Shown piece after piece: positions 51,426 through 59,201 of a stretch of DNA of 64,000 nucleotides. Source of the DNA: JALOAD01 sp023228995 [NCBI: Candidatus Muiribacterium halophilum] (GTDB lineage: Bacteria; Muiribacteriota; Muiribacteriia; Muiribacteriales). Numbering within the stretch: the first letter of the stretch is position 1; each line of letters opens with the position of its first letter. The translations under genes and the position numbers were made by a program. The stretch covers positions 1-64,000 of the forward strand of contig JALOAD010000013.1 of the NCBI GenBank assembly GCA_023228995.1. Direction: 5' to 3'. The notes beneath the pieces were generated by a model. It was not told where the DNA came from and ran no database searches. It saw only the letters and a list, made by a program, of their open reading frames with translations.

Positions 51426-52033
51426 CGTATTGTATAATCATTTTTTAATAGCTCTATGAGTTCTTCTCTGGATTTTGGTTTATCTATATCATCTAAAAAT
51501 TCGACTAACCTATTCACTAATAGTATATCTTGTTGTATCATTTCTCTATCTATAAATTCGGATATTAATTCTTTATCTGTTATATTAGATGCCCAACCAC
51601 GTTCATCAAATCTAACAAATAAAACTAATATTTTAAAAATTGGATTTCCTTTAATATTTAATTTCTTATAAGTTTTAGGTAAATAATCTATATTTTTAAG
51701 ATTATTAGAATCACACCAAAAACTCCCATATACTTTTTTAGGAGCACCTTCTAAACTTGTTAATTGATTACCACTACAATTAAAATCAGAACCTACATAT
51801 TGAGGAGCACCTTCTAATGATATTAATTTGTTTGAAACACATTTAAAATCACCATATACATTTCTGAATTTCAATGGTAATTTGGTTAATTTTCTATTCC
51901 ATAGAAGAACATTCCCATTTACATCAATGGAACCATCATTATTTATAGTATAGTTTTTAATATAATATTTTTCACAAATAGCTTCTATTTCTGATGTGTT
52001 TGTAGATTCATTAAATGTTTTTATATATCTCAT
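51422..52033 (-). CDS. Phage LRR protein, paralogue 2
   Basis: 203 residues, beginning MRYIKTFNESTNTSE and ending ELIELLKNDYTIR. The order of parts is identical to its neighbours, with three repeats (VGSDFNCSGNQLTSLEGAPK). The C-terminal half (LISEFIDREMIQQDILLVNR then LVEFLDDIDKPKSREEL) is more conserved among the three than the repeats. Tandem duplication with 4-nt overlaps on both sides. Confidence 0.78.
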   Translation of the reverse strand: MRYIKTFNESTNTSEIEAICEKYYIKNYTINNDGSIDVNGNVLLWNRKLTKLPLKFRNVYGDFKCVSNKLISLEGAPQYVGSDFNCSGNQLTSLEGAPKKVYGSFWCDSNNLKNIDYLPKTYKKLNIKGNPIFKILVLFVRFDERGWASNITDKELISEFIDREMIQQDILLVNRLVEFLDDIDKPKSREELIELLKNDYTIR

Positions 52034-52833
52034 CGTATTTCATAATCATTTTTTAATAACTCTATGAGTTCTTCTCTGGTTTTTAGTTTATCTATATCAT
52101 CTAAAAATTCTACTAATCTATTTACCAATAATTTATCTTGTTGTATAATTTCTCTATCTATAAAATCCATAATTAAATCTTTATTTTCTCTATTATCATA
52201 TAAAAATCCCATTCTATTAGATGTTGTAAATAACTTTATTATTTTATAAATTGGATTATCTCCTATTAATAATTCTTTATAATATTTTGGTAAATAATCT
52301 ATATTTTTAAGTTTATTAGAATGACACCAAAAATCACCACCTACTCTTTTAGGACCACCTACTAAAGAAGTTAACTGATTACCACTACAAGAAAAATCCC
52401 CACCTACACTCTGAGGACTACCCTCTAAAGATGTTAAATGATTAGAAATACAAGAAAAATCCCCACCAACACTTTGTGGAGCACTCTCTAAGGATGTTAA
52501 TTGATTATAACCACAATAAAAAATCCCACCTATATATTGAGTACAACCCACCAAAGAAGTTAATTGATTATCATTACATTCGAACCACCCACCTACACTC
52601 TGAGGACTACCTTTTAATGATGTTAGTTTATTAAAACCACATTTAAAATTCCCACTGACCTTTCTAAATTTCAAAGGTAATACTTTTAAATTTTTATGAC
52701 ATAAATAAACATTTCCATCTACATCAATGGAACCATCTTCATTTATAGTATAATTAGTTATATTATATTTTTTACAAATAGCTTCTATTTCTGATGTGTT
52801 TATATTTTCATTAAACATTTTTAAGTATTTCAT
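52030..52833 (-). CDS. Phage LRR protein, paralogue 3
   Basis: 267 residues, the longest of the three, starting MKYLKMFNENINTSE and carrying about six repeats of the type VGGDFSCSGNQLTSLVGGPK. Two neighbouring repeats are nearly identical, so repeat number is changing. The first gene of the operon, it is preceded by a TTTTAATATATAA element that overlaps the end of the next gene upstream. Confidence 0.8.
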   Translation of the reverse strand: MKYLKMFNENINTSEIEAICKKYNITNYTINEDGSIDVDGNVYLCHKNLKVLPLKFRKVSGNFKCGFNKLTSLKGSPQSVGGWFECNDNQLTSLVGCTQYIGGIFYCGYNQLTSLESAPQSVGGDFSCISNHLTSLEGSPQSVGGDFSCSGNQLTSLVGGPKRVGGDFWCHSNKLKNIDYLPKYYKELLIGDNPIYKIIKLFTTSNRMGFLYDNRENKDLIMDFIDREIIQQDKLLVNRLVEFLDDIDKLKTREELIELLKNDYEIR

Positions 52834-52836
52834 GTT

Positions 52837-52849
52837 TTATATATTAAAA
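52837..52849 (-). promoter_or_regulatory. Candidate late promoter
   Basis: TTTTAATATATAA on the minus strand, 4 nt before the ATG at 52833. Confidence 0.5.
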
Positions 52850-53325
52850 TTCATATTATTTTTTATCTCATTAACTACATATTCTAAAAATTCATCTAAT
52901 TCACTTTCAATATTAGAACAAAACTCAAACACATCATGTTTTTTCTTAGGTGAATAAAATTCAGGTATTATAGCACCATTAAACTTAACTACAATCCTTC
53001 CTTCCAATCTACCTTTAATTTTCTTCCCATTTGAACAAATTAAATCAGGTACATACAATACCCCAATATAATATGTTGAATCATCATCATATTCTAATGT
53101 TTGATATTCAAATATGAAATAATCATTATCATCTTTGAATATAGTATTACTATCAGTAAATATCAATTCCTGATGTATGATCTCTTGCTTATTTTCTTTA
53201 TGTGAATCAAGAAATTTTATCTCATTCTTAGTTAATGATTTACACCCATATTTATTGATTTTATCAAGTATATCATTTAGTCGTGTTAGTGTTCCATAGC
53301 CTTTATATTGGAATAAATGTTTCAT
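52837..53325 (-). CDS. Hypothetical protein with DUF6576-like N-terminal module
   Basis: 162 residues. Near the N-terminus, LNDILDKINKYGCKSLTKNE followed by IKFLDSHKEN matches the DUF6576-type motif (LDxILDKIxxxGxxSLTxxExxFL) best known from the C-terminus of Bacteroidota rhomboid proteins. The rest is a beta-rich domain (TYYIGVLYVPDLICSNGKKI). The start MKHLFQYKGYG faintly echoes the packaging peptide. Late-type promoter upstream at 53329-53341. Confidence 0.65.
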   Translation of the reverse strand: MKHLFQYKGYGTLTRLNDILDKINKYGCKSLTKNEIKFLDSHKENKQEIIHQELIFTDSNTIFKDDNDYFIFEYQTLEYDDDSTYYIGVLYVPDLICSNGKKIKGRLEGRIVVKFNGAIIPEFYSPKKKHDVFEFCSNIESELDEFLEYVVNEIKNNMNFNI

Positions 53326-53328
53326 TTA

Positions 53329-53341
53329 TTATATATTAAAA
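53329..53341 (-). promoter_or_regulatory. Candidate late promoter
   Basis: TTTTAATATATAA on the minus strand, 3 nt before the ATG at 53325; it begins in the tail of the terminator of the polymerase gene. Confidence 0.5.
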
Positions 53342-53369
53342 AAGAGTTGTGATTTTTTTCACAACTCTC
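53340..53369 (-). terminator. Intrinsic terminator of the polymerase C-terminal gene
   Basis: AGAGTTGTGA / TCACAACTCT stem followed on the minus strand by a T run. Confidence 0.82.
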
Positions 53370-53402
53370 AATAAAATAAAGACATCTATGTAGATTTTTT
53401 TA

Positions 53403-54611
53403 TTAAAATCCACCAAAAATATCCATAATCACACTTAATCTTTCAGTTATAGCAGGTAATCCCAATGGGGTGATAATTGAATTAATTGGGGATAAAATAG
53501 ATTTGGAAAATTGTAAATCATAATCTATCTCAGGTGCAAACTCAATTGGATATGAACCTCTTATGTAAGCAAACATATCTGTAATTGATTTATCCTTACA
53601 ACAATAATATTTAATCTTTGTACCTGATTTAATAAACTCATACTTTTGTTGTAATTCCTTATTCTTTGATAATAAATAATTATAATGCCCTGCACATTTC
53701 ACAGCAAAGTGAGCACCAACTACAAATTGTAAAGGCAACACCTTATCATTTATCATCTTAGTTTCATAATTAGATACTGAAGATTGTAGTGCTATATCAT
53801 CTATATCAACTAACTCAAATTCCTTCCTCAAAGACTTAACAAGTTTAAGTAACTCCTTAATATTGAAAGTATCTGGATTTGCAAATAAATAATTTACAAT
53901 ATTCATAATCTTAACACGTGCAAATGTTGGTGTTGAAGATCTAACTAATTCCACTCCCTTTGGATAGATATAATCAAACCTATCATGTCTAATCCCATCC
54001 TCATATATAATATGACCAATATATTTCTTTTTAGCAATTGATATAATAGATTCAGATACTTTCTCTAATTCAAAATCTTGTTTATTTTCAACACCATAAC
54101 TTTCAGCATGTTCATTCAAACATTTTCTGAAATATCCCTCATATCTATAATGGTCCAATCCCAATATAAAATCTAACTCATTAGACCAATTCCATTTTAT
54201 TTTAAGATTATTTTCACTTATAAGCTTAAATAAAGACCTTTCCTTAATAAAAGCACCATCCACTAAAACAAGTGGCTTAGAGCTGATATAATTGCTTAAA
54301 TCATCAATATTATTGACAACAGATAGACAATTTGGATTTGTAGTTTTAATCGGTTTAGAAGATAATATCACAAAACTATCTGTTAAAGAATCTAAATATA
54401 AATCATCAAATACTAAATTCTTCCAATCACAATTATCAATTGCTGGTTTAAATGATACAAAAAGTGAATTATGAACTAATATATCATTTGCTATAAATGT
54501 ATGTGTAGAATCATCTACTTCTACATCATATACATACTCATCATTAAACTCTCCTATCATTTCACATGATTCTACATCATCAAATATGTAGTCTAAATTA
54601 TTATTCTCCAT
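53403..54611 (-). CDS. Split-intein C-half fused to DNA polymerase B C-terminal fragment
   Basis: 402 residues. Residues 1-48 are the C-terminal half of an intein: block F VYDVEVDDSTHTFIANDILV and the terminal His-Asn, followed by the +1 Ser. The extein begins SLFVSFKPAID, which completes the family B motif C YxDTDS when joined to the other fragment. Further on, KKKYIGHIIYEDGIRHDRFD and GVELVRSSTPTFAR match the T4 gp43 palm/thumb region. The end SVIMDIFGGF resembles the clamp-binding peptide at the C-terminus of T4-like polymerases. The protein is inactive until spliced in trans to the 54760-55499 product. Confidence 0.88.
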   Translation of the reverse strand: MENNNLDYIFDDVESCEMIGEFNDEYVYDVEVDDSTHTFIANDILVHNSLFVSFKPAIDNCDWKNLVFDDLYLDSLTDSFVILSSKPIKTTNPNCLSVVNNIDDLSNYISSKPLVLVDGAFIKERSLFKLISENNLKIKWNWSNELDFILGLDHYRYEGYFRKCLNEHAESYGVENKQDFELEKVSESIISIAKKKYIGHIIYEDGIRHDRFDYIYPKGVELVRSSTPTFARVKIMNIVNYLFANPDTFNIKELLKLVKSLRKEFELVDIDDIALQSSVSNYETKMINDKVLPLQFVVGAHFAVKCAGHYNYLLSKNKELQQKYEFIKSGTKIKYYCCKDKSITDMFAYIRGSYPIEFAPEIDYDLQFSKSILSPINSIITPLGLPAITERLSVIMDIFGGF

Positions 54612-54759
54612 TTATTTATTTTATTAAAAATTATACTATAGCTTCCATTCTCTTTTTATGGAGATTAGATTCCATATTATAATCAATTTATTTAATTTTG
54701 TTTTTAGAAAGTTATTTTTTTTTCTTTCATCTTTCCCTGATACTTTTTATCTATATAAA

Positions 54760-55499
54760 TTAATTTTTCAAAACTAATATTTTATCAGTTTTCAATACTT
54801 CAGATGGCTTAACTTCTAATTTCTCACCATTTCTAAATACTATCATAGAGTGATCATTAGTTATGGTAATTTCTTTACCTGATTTAGTTTTTAATTTCCA
54901 TTTAGGTTTAGAAACCTTATGTCTGATAATTCTTTTCACATTTGCATAGTAAAGTTCATTATCAAAATTAAGTATCTTATCAGATGTTAAAACAGATTCA
55001 TGTCCCTTCATTGTTTCACCAGCTGAACCATTTTTTATGTTCTTATTATACCATTCCTCAATAGTGAGTCTTTCACTTTCAGTTTGTATAACTGTCTGAT
55101 AATCAGTCGAATCAGTATCACAATATATACTTACATTTTCAGTTTTACTGTTTATTTGAGTAACATTTTTTATTCCAAGATTTTTATGTAATTCTGTGTC
55201 TAAGTGCCACATATTATACCAATAATCTTCATTTACTTTATCCATCTTTTGTGTAAGTGTTCGCCCTTCTGCGGTTATTGTTCCTGCTACATTATTGTTG
55301 AACAATATAAAGTAGCTCGTTGCTAATGCACCGTTAAGTTTGCCCCTTGTCTAATTTAGACAAGGGGCAAAAGATAGCTTCCATTAAGTACAAGCTTAAG
55401 ACCTAAATTTAACGAGTTATAGTATTCAACCTCTCTATTTATCTTAATTGCTTTGTCCTTTAATGAAGCTATCTTTTGTAATTTTTCCTCATTTGTCAT
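54760..55499 (-). CDS. DNA polymerase B middle fragment plus split-intein N-half, interrupted in motif B
   Basis: From ATG 55499 the frame reads through INREVEYYNSLNLGLKLVLN to GSY, the first part of motif B (K-x3-N-x-x-Y-G). A 41-nt insertion (55333-55373) then brings a TAA stop. After it the frame resumes exactly as GALATSYFILFNNNVAGTIT and runs to motif C, SIYCDTD. From codon Ser at 55110 follow 116 residues of an N-intein, with block B TNDHSMIVFRNGE. The upstream exonuclease and motif A parts are not in the window, as in T4-like phages with split gene 43. The fragment needs removal or bypass of the insertion to be made in full. Confidence 0.75.
55339..55371. repeat. 33-bp palindrome inside polymerase motif B
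   Basis: Arms TTTGCCCCTTGTCTAA and TTAGACAAGGGGCAAA, 16 bp each, perfect, with a one-base centre. It is far more GC-rich than its surroundings and lies inside the 41-nt insertion between the Tyr (55374-55376) and Gly (55330-55332) codons of motif B. Confidence 0.9.
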
Positions 55500-55560
55500 A
55501 ATATACAATTTTAATTAACTTTTATTAATATAGGTAATTTAACCTAAAAGTAAATATTAT

Positions 55561-55794
55561 ATGATTGAGGAGAAAAAAGTTTTAATAAAAATTATAAATA
55601 GGAATAAATCTTTTTATATAAAATTATGTTATGATATAATAGCATCATTAGATAATCTTTGTATAACTAAAAGGAGTATCAATTCATCTAAATGTAGTAT
55701 GAATAAAGATGAATTTATGTTACAATTAAAAAAACAAAGAATATTAAAACAGAAAAAGACAACCTATAGATTGTCTTGTCTTTCCATCATTTAG
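55561..55794 (+). CDS. Possible small basic protein
   Basis: 77 codons from ATG at 55561, lysine-rich, MIEEKKVLIKIINRNKSFYI and so on. The last 20 codons run through a hairpin (AGACAA / TTGTCT, 55757-55776) with a T-rich tail that looks like a terminator, so the true end may be earlier or the frame spurious. It is antisense to nothing else. Low certainty. Confidence 0.35.
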   Translation: MIEEKKVLIKIINRNKSFYIKLCYDIIASLDNLCITKRSINSSKCSMNKDEFMLQLKKQRILKQKKTTYRLSCLSII

Positions 55795-55808
55795 ATTTCA
55801 TCTCAGAT

Positions 55809-56075
55809 TCACTCAACAATTTCAGTCTTAGTCATACTAATTGAATCTTTATCAATAGTATCCACAACCTTAACAACTATATACTTAATTATTTCATTAT
55901 CAATAATTATAGTATCTACATTACTAACATTCTCTATGTTTATTATTTTCAAATTCAATTCAACATTTTCAGATTCAATTCTATTGATGTTATTATATCA
56001 ATTACCAATCCAGTATATTAAAATTAAAATCAATATAACAAATACTCCTATTATTTTTCTATTTTTATTCTTCAT
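55809..56075 (-). pseudogene. Single-span membrane protein gene with an in-frame TGA
   Basis: The frame opens MKNKNRKIIGVFVILILILI, continues YWIGN, meets TGA, and goes on in the same frame YNNINRIESENVELNLKIIN to VVDTIDKDSISMTKTEIVE and a normal stop. The start overlaps the end of the clamp gene (GAAGATGAAGAATAA), which supports translation. Only one nonsense codon breaks an otherwise open 88-codon frame with one membrane helix. Point mutation, sequence error or readthrough are all possible; a spanin-like role is a guess. Confidence 0.6.
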
Positions 56076-56838
56076 CTTCAAAGTCTTGTTCATAACTTAG
56101 CATCAAGTTAGAATTATCAGTAGTAATGAGCATAAAAGTTTCAAATATATTAACTAATACATTATTATTTGAGTCAATACTATTAAGGAATTTTTTATTA
56201 ATCATTAGGTCTGTATTTATATCACCTTCAATTTCATTAATTTCAAGTTCCCATGCAGATTTTTCAGAAATGGTTATTTTACTATTTTTGACAATGATAT
56301 TAATAATTCTTTCACTATTTATACTTGCCAATTTTTTAATATCAGAGAATTCGGATTGTTCTATAGTGAAAGACCATTTTCTTTTTTTAATATCCATTAC
56401 TTTTTTAAGTTTATTTTTAGATATATCATTCATAGTAAATTGTTCACCGGTAATCCAATTAACTTTAAGTTTACCAGAGGATATTTGTATTTTTCTTGCT
56501 ATTTTGATGTTTTCATCATCAGAAGAATCTTTATATTCAATTTCCATTGAAACTAATTCATCAGAATTAATAAATTTTAGATTTTTTACAAATTTCTTAG
56601 CATTGATTAATATTACATCTATATTAAATTCCAAATCTCCTTTATATGTAAAGTATTCTTTAGTATCTATGAGATAATTTTTGAAAGCAAGTGTAGTTTG
56701 TCCACTCATCAGAGCTGAGTATAATAATATATTATCATTATCAATTTTTAGTTTGATTTTATCATCTATTTTGGTTAAATCATCTAACATATCAATTAGT
56801 TCAGATGTTTTATTAAGTTTTAATTTTATTTTTGGCAT
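56065..56838 (-). CDS. Sliding clamp, gp45-like
   Basis: 257 residues, slightly longer than T4 gp45 (228). The beta-alpha pattern is that of a clamp: DKIKLKIDNDNILLYSALMS, then a repeated domain with KKRKWSFTIEQSEFSDIKKL and a final strand TTDNSNLMLSYEQDFEDEE. The trimeric clamp tethers the polymerase and, in T4, also switches on late transcription. The polymerase C-terminal peptide encoded nearby probably binds it. The gene sits between UvsY and polymerase genes. Confidence 0.8.
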   Translation of the reverse strand: MPKIKLKLNKTSELIDMLDDLTKIDDKIKLKIDNDNILLYSALMSGQTTLAFKNYLIDTKEYFTYKGDLEFNIDVILINAKKFVKNLKFINSDELVSMEIEYKDSSDDENIKIARKIQISSGKLKVNWITGEQFTMNDISKNKLKKVMDIKKRKWSFTIEQSEFSDIKKLASINSERIINIIVKNSKITISEKSAWELEINEIEGDINTDLMINKKFLNSIDSNNNVLVNIFETFMLITTDNSNLMLSYEQDFEDEE

Positions 56839-56843
56839 ATTTT

Positions 56844-57130
56844 AATTATTTAAAAGTATATTATAACAATATCTAAATGTTTTACATTTTATCATTTTAA
56901 TTAATAAAGTGATTTTCTTATCTCTATATTCTTGCTCATTATAAATAAAATAACATGTTTCATTTATAGATGAAGTTTCTATAAAATCAACTCTAACAAT
57001 TATTTTTTACTATAACATCATCTTTTTTAAGAATTAATAAAATATTATCCATCTTAATTTGATATACATTATCATTAGATATTATATATATATTGTTTCG
57101 TATTAATTTTTCAGTTGTAACTTTAATGGA
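56844..57130 (-). pseudogene. Frameshifted gene remnant upstream of the clamp gene
   Basis: The minus strand reads KVTTEKLIRNNIYIISNDNV to KDDVIVK, then changes frame at an A6 run and continues IIVRVDFIETSSINETCYFI to FRYCYNILLNN and a stop at 56844. A single frameshift separates two coding halves of about 95 residues. No good start codon is visible. Either decay or a homopolymer error. Confidence 0.5.
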
Positions 57131-57148
57131 ATAAAATTAGATTAATAT

Positions 57149-57502
57149 TTAAGATATTTTATCATCCTTGATAAAATATACATTTTTATTATCTTTTCTT
57201 TCTTTTTTATCACATAACATATTACCACAATAATCAAATTGTTCAAAATAACAAAAATCACATTTGTTGCTATTTCCATTATACTCAACTACTTTAAGTT
57301 TTATTTCTACAATTGAATCTACTTCACCATAAATGGAATCATCATGTAACCAATCAAGGAATTTTTGAGTTGTAATTTGTATATTTTCCTCACTATTAAG
57401 ATCTATATTTAGATCATATAAATCCAAAACACCTTCTAATACATCATTTGGATTTACATAATACTCTTGTAAGTATTCATTAATTTGTTGTTGATTTTTC
57501 AT
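57149..57502 (-). CDS. Hypothetical protein with cysteine cluster
   Basis: 117 residues, acidic, with CDFCYFEQFDYCGNMLC near residue 80-96, four cysteines that may bind zinc or an iron-sulfur centre. The rest is helical (QQINEYLQEYYVNPNDVLEG). It lies in the replication block. No family recognised. Confidence 0.6.
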   Translation of the reverse strand: MKNQQQINEYLQEYYVNPNDVLEGVLDLYDLNIDLNSEENIQITTQKFLDWLHDDSIYGEVDSIVEIKLKVVEYNGNSNKCDFCYFEQFDYCGNMLCDKKERKDNKNVYFIKDDKIS

Positions 57503-57506
57503 AATA

Positions 57507-57584
57507 TTATATTTTACTTTTATTTCTTATTTCCTCAAATGTGTATTCTTTAGTAATAATTCCATTTAAGAACAGTTTTACCAT
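57507..57584 (-). CDS. Possible 25-codon protein
   Basis: MVKLFLNGIITKEYTFEEIR then NKSKI, co-directional with its neighbours and five bases after the 57589 stop. The composition is protein-like, but at this length chance cannot be excluded. Confidence 0.3.
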   Translation of the reverse strand: MVKLFLNGIITKEYTFEEIRNKSKI

Positions 57585-57588
57585 CACA

Positions 57589-57897
57589 TTATAAATTATT
57601 AATTATTTCTCTTATTTTATCTTCTATTATTTTTAAATTTGATTTTTTAGTTTTAATATCCAATTGTATTCTCCAATTTCTTATTACATCATCTTCATTT
57701 GGAACTTCTGTTGTAATTATATCAATATATTCATCAAAAAGTTCATTATTTATGATTTCTTCTGTATTAAGATTTAAGTCCGGTAATATTTGATATGTAC
57801 CATCAACACTATCAAATATTGTACCCTTCGCCAATTTAACCTCTTTTGTTATTTGATTTATTATATCTTCTTTAAGTATAAATTTTTTATAAGTCAT
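57589..57897 (-). CDS. Hypothetical protein
   Basis: 102 residues with a beta-rich N-terminus (YKKFILKEDIINQITKEVKL) and helical C-terminus. It has a host-type promoter. Not recognised. Confidence 0.58.
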   Translation of the reverse strand: MTYKKFILKEDIINQITKEVKLAKGTIFDSVDGTYQILPDLNLNTEEIINNELFDEYIDIITTEVPNEDDVIRNWRIQLDIKTKKSNLKIIEDKIREIINNL

Positions 57898-57914
57898 ATG
57901 TAATATATATTATG

Positions 57915-57945
57915 CAAATATACAAATAAAATAGATACTAACAAA
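57915..57945 (-). promoter_or_regulatory. Bacteroidota-type promoter
   Basis: TTTG (57945-57942) and TATATTTG (57922-57915) on the minus strand; leader of about 10-17 nt to ATG 57897. Confidence 0.65.
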
Positions 57946-57975
57946 AAAATATCAAAATTAATTGAGATTTTATAT

Positions 57976-58476
57976 TTATCTTCTTAGATAGCCTAATAAT
58001 TCTATCATATTTTTAATTGCATAACCAAGTGATTCGAGATTTTTTATACTTTCCATAAGGAAAGAGAGATAACTATCTATAATCTCTATTGTTCGCTCAT
58101 TCTGAGCAAGATGAGCATCTATTAATAATCCTTTTTCAGTTAGATTAGTTTTAACTCCAAATCCAGTAGCATAGAAAATAAGTTTATCATATTTAATTTT
58201 TTTGATTTTAACACTTTCCCTACTTCTTTTATTCATAAAGAGTTTATTCTCTTCATTTAATTTTTGTTTGAATGTTAATGAAAATGCTTGTGCATCTAAT
58301 ATTTTAGTTGGATTTTTCGGATCTTCTAAATCATTAGCGATTTGAAGAACATCAAATATGGGTTCAAGTTCTTTATTCCATTGTTCTCTTTTATTAGTGA
58401 AGAAATCTTCCAATCTATCATTTGTTTCACTTAATTTATCAATACGTTCTATTTCTAATGGGTTATATAAGTCCAT
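57976..58476 (-). CDS. UvsY-like recombination mediator
   Basis: 166 residues, all helical. The C-terminal half, KIKKIKYDKLIFYATGFGVK and then ERTIEIIDSYLSFLMESIKN followed by LESLGYAIKNMIELLGYL, follows T4 UvsY (RLDYYSGRG, then LLDFCSGALDAIKSRGFAIKHI) in order and spacing. UvsY loads the UvsX recombinase onto gp32-coated single-stranded DNA. UvsW is elsewhere in the window and UvsX must be outside it. The assignment rests on this short pattern and on context in a replication block. Confidence 0.65.
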   Translation of the reverse strand: MDLYNPLEIERIDKLSETNDRLEDFFTNKREQWNKELEPIFDVLQIANDLEDPKNPTKILDAQAFSLTFKQKLNEENKLFMNKRSRESVKIKKIKYDKLIFYATGFGVKTNLTEKGLLIDAHLAQNERTIEIIDSYLSFLMESIKNLESLGYAIKNMIELLGYLRR

Positions 58477-58619
58477 ATTTTTAATTATTTTATAAGTTTG
58501 TTTAATTTAATTTACAATCTTCACTTAAAATTGTAATATTTTATCTGATTTTTTTATGTGAATTATATGGTATAAAAAATAAAAGTTTCAAAAAAACAAT
58601 TTCAATGATTTATTATATT

Positions 58620-59180
58620 TTAATATTCATCATCCATATCTCTCACTTTTCTTTTACGTATTGGTTTTGATTTTCTATAACGTACTGGTTTTGATTTTAT
58701 TTTATTTTTCTTTTCTTCAAATTCATCAGGATCTGGCAAATATTCTGTTAACAATTTAAGATTTGGTTCCAATTCATCTAATATAAAAGTTAAATTATCA
58801 TTTTTAAATAATAATTTATCTAATTCACTATCATCTATGATGTTAGCTAGTTTTCCCAAACTATCAATTATACTTAATAACTTACCTCTTATTTCAGATT
58901 CATATTTTTTACTCTCTTTAATATCTTTAAGATTTTTAGCTAATATTAATCTTCTATATAATTTAAGATCATTAGCATTAAGTCCTTGTATTCCTTTTTT
59001 AGACTTATTATTGTCTTTTTCTTTTAATTTGGATATTTCAGCATCAATCTCCTCAATTGTAATTTTTTCCCCTTCTTTTTTCCCAAAAGCTTTTCTTAAG
59101 GAGCCTTCATTTTTCAATGTATCTTGTATCCAGTTTTCTTTTTCTTCATTTATGGAGAAATCATTAAATTTTTGTATCAT
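58620..59180 (-). CDS. Packaged-type protein with KGSLRKxFGxKEGEKI motif
   Basis: 186 residues starting MIQKFNDFSINEEKENW, a variant of the packaging-like peptide. Residues 18-80 (WIQDTLKNEGSLRKAFGKKE and GEKITIEEIDAEI, then KLYRRLILAKNLKD) match a short helical motif frequent in phage virion proteins of the type GALHRxLGxPxGEKIP. The C-terminus is strongly basic with RYRKSKPIRKRK, DNA-binding in character. A packaged, DNA-associated protein is plausible. Confidence 0.65.
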   Translation of the reverse strand: MIQKFNDFSINEEKENWIQDTLKNEGSLRKAFGKKEGEKITIEEIDAEISKLKEKDNNKSKKGIQGLNANDLKLYRRLILAKNLKDIKESKKYESEIRGKLLSIIDSLGKLANIIDDSELDKLLFKNDNLTFILDELEPNLKLLTEYLPDPDEFEEKKNKIKSKPVRYRKSKPIRKRKVRDMDDEY

Positions 59181-59201
59181 GTTTTTTTATTTATTTTTAT
59201 T

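Noticed and set aside
55809-56075. TGA read as tryptophan (recoded genetic code)
   Set aside because: Several intact genes in the window end in TGA, so it acts as a stop; a single nonsense mutation is simpler.
56126-56677. Long plus-strand frame opposite the sliding clamp gene
   Set aside because: A 183-codon hydrophobic frame created by the AT-rich antisense of the clamp; it has no start signals and the clamp pattern is clear.
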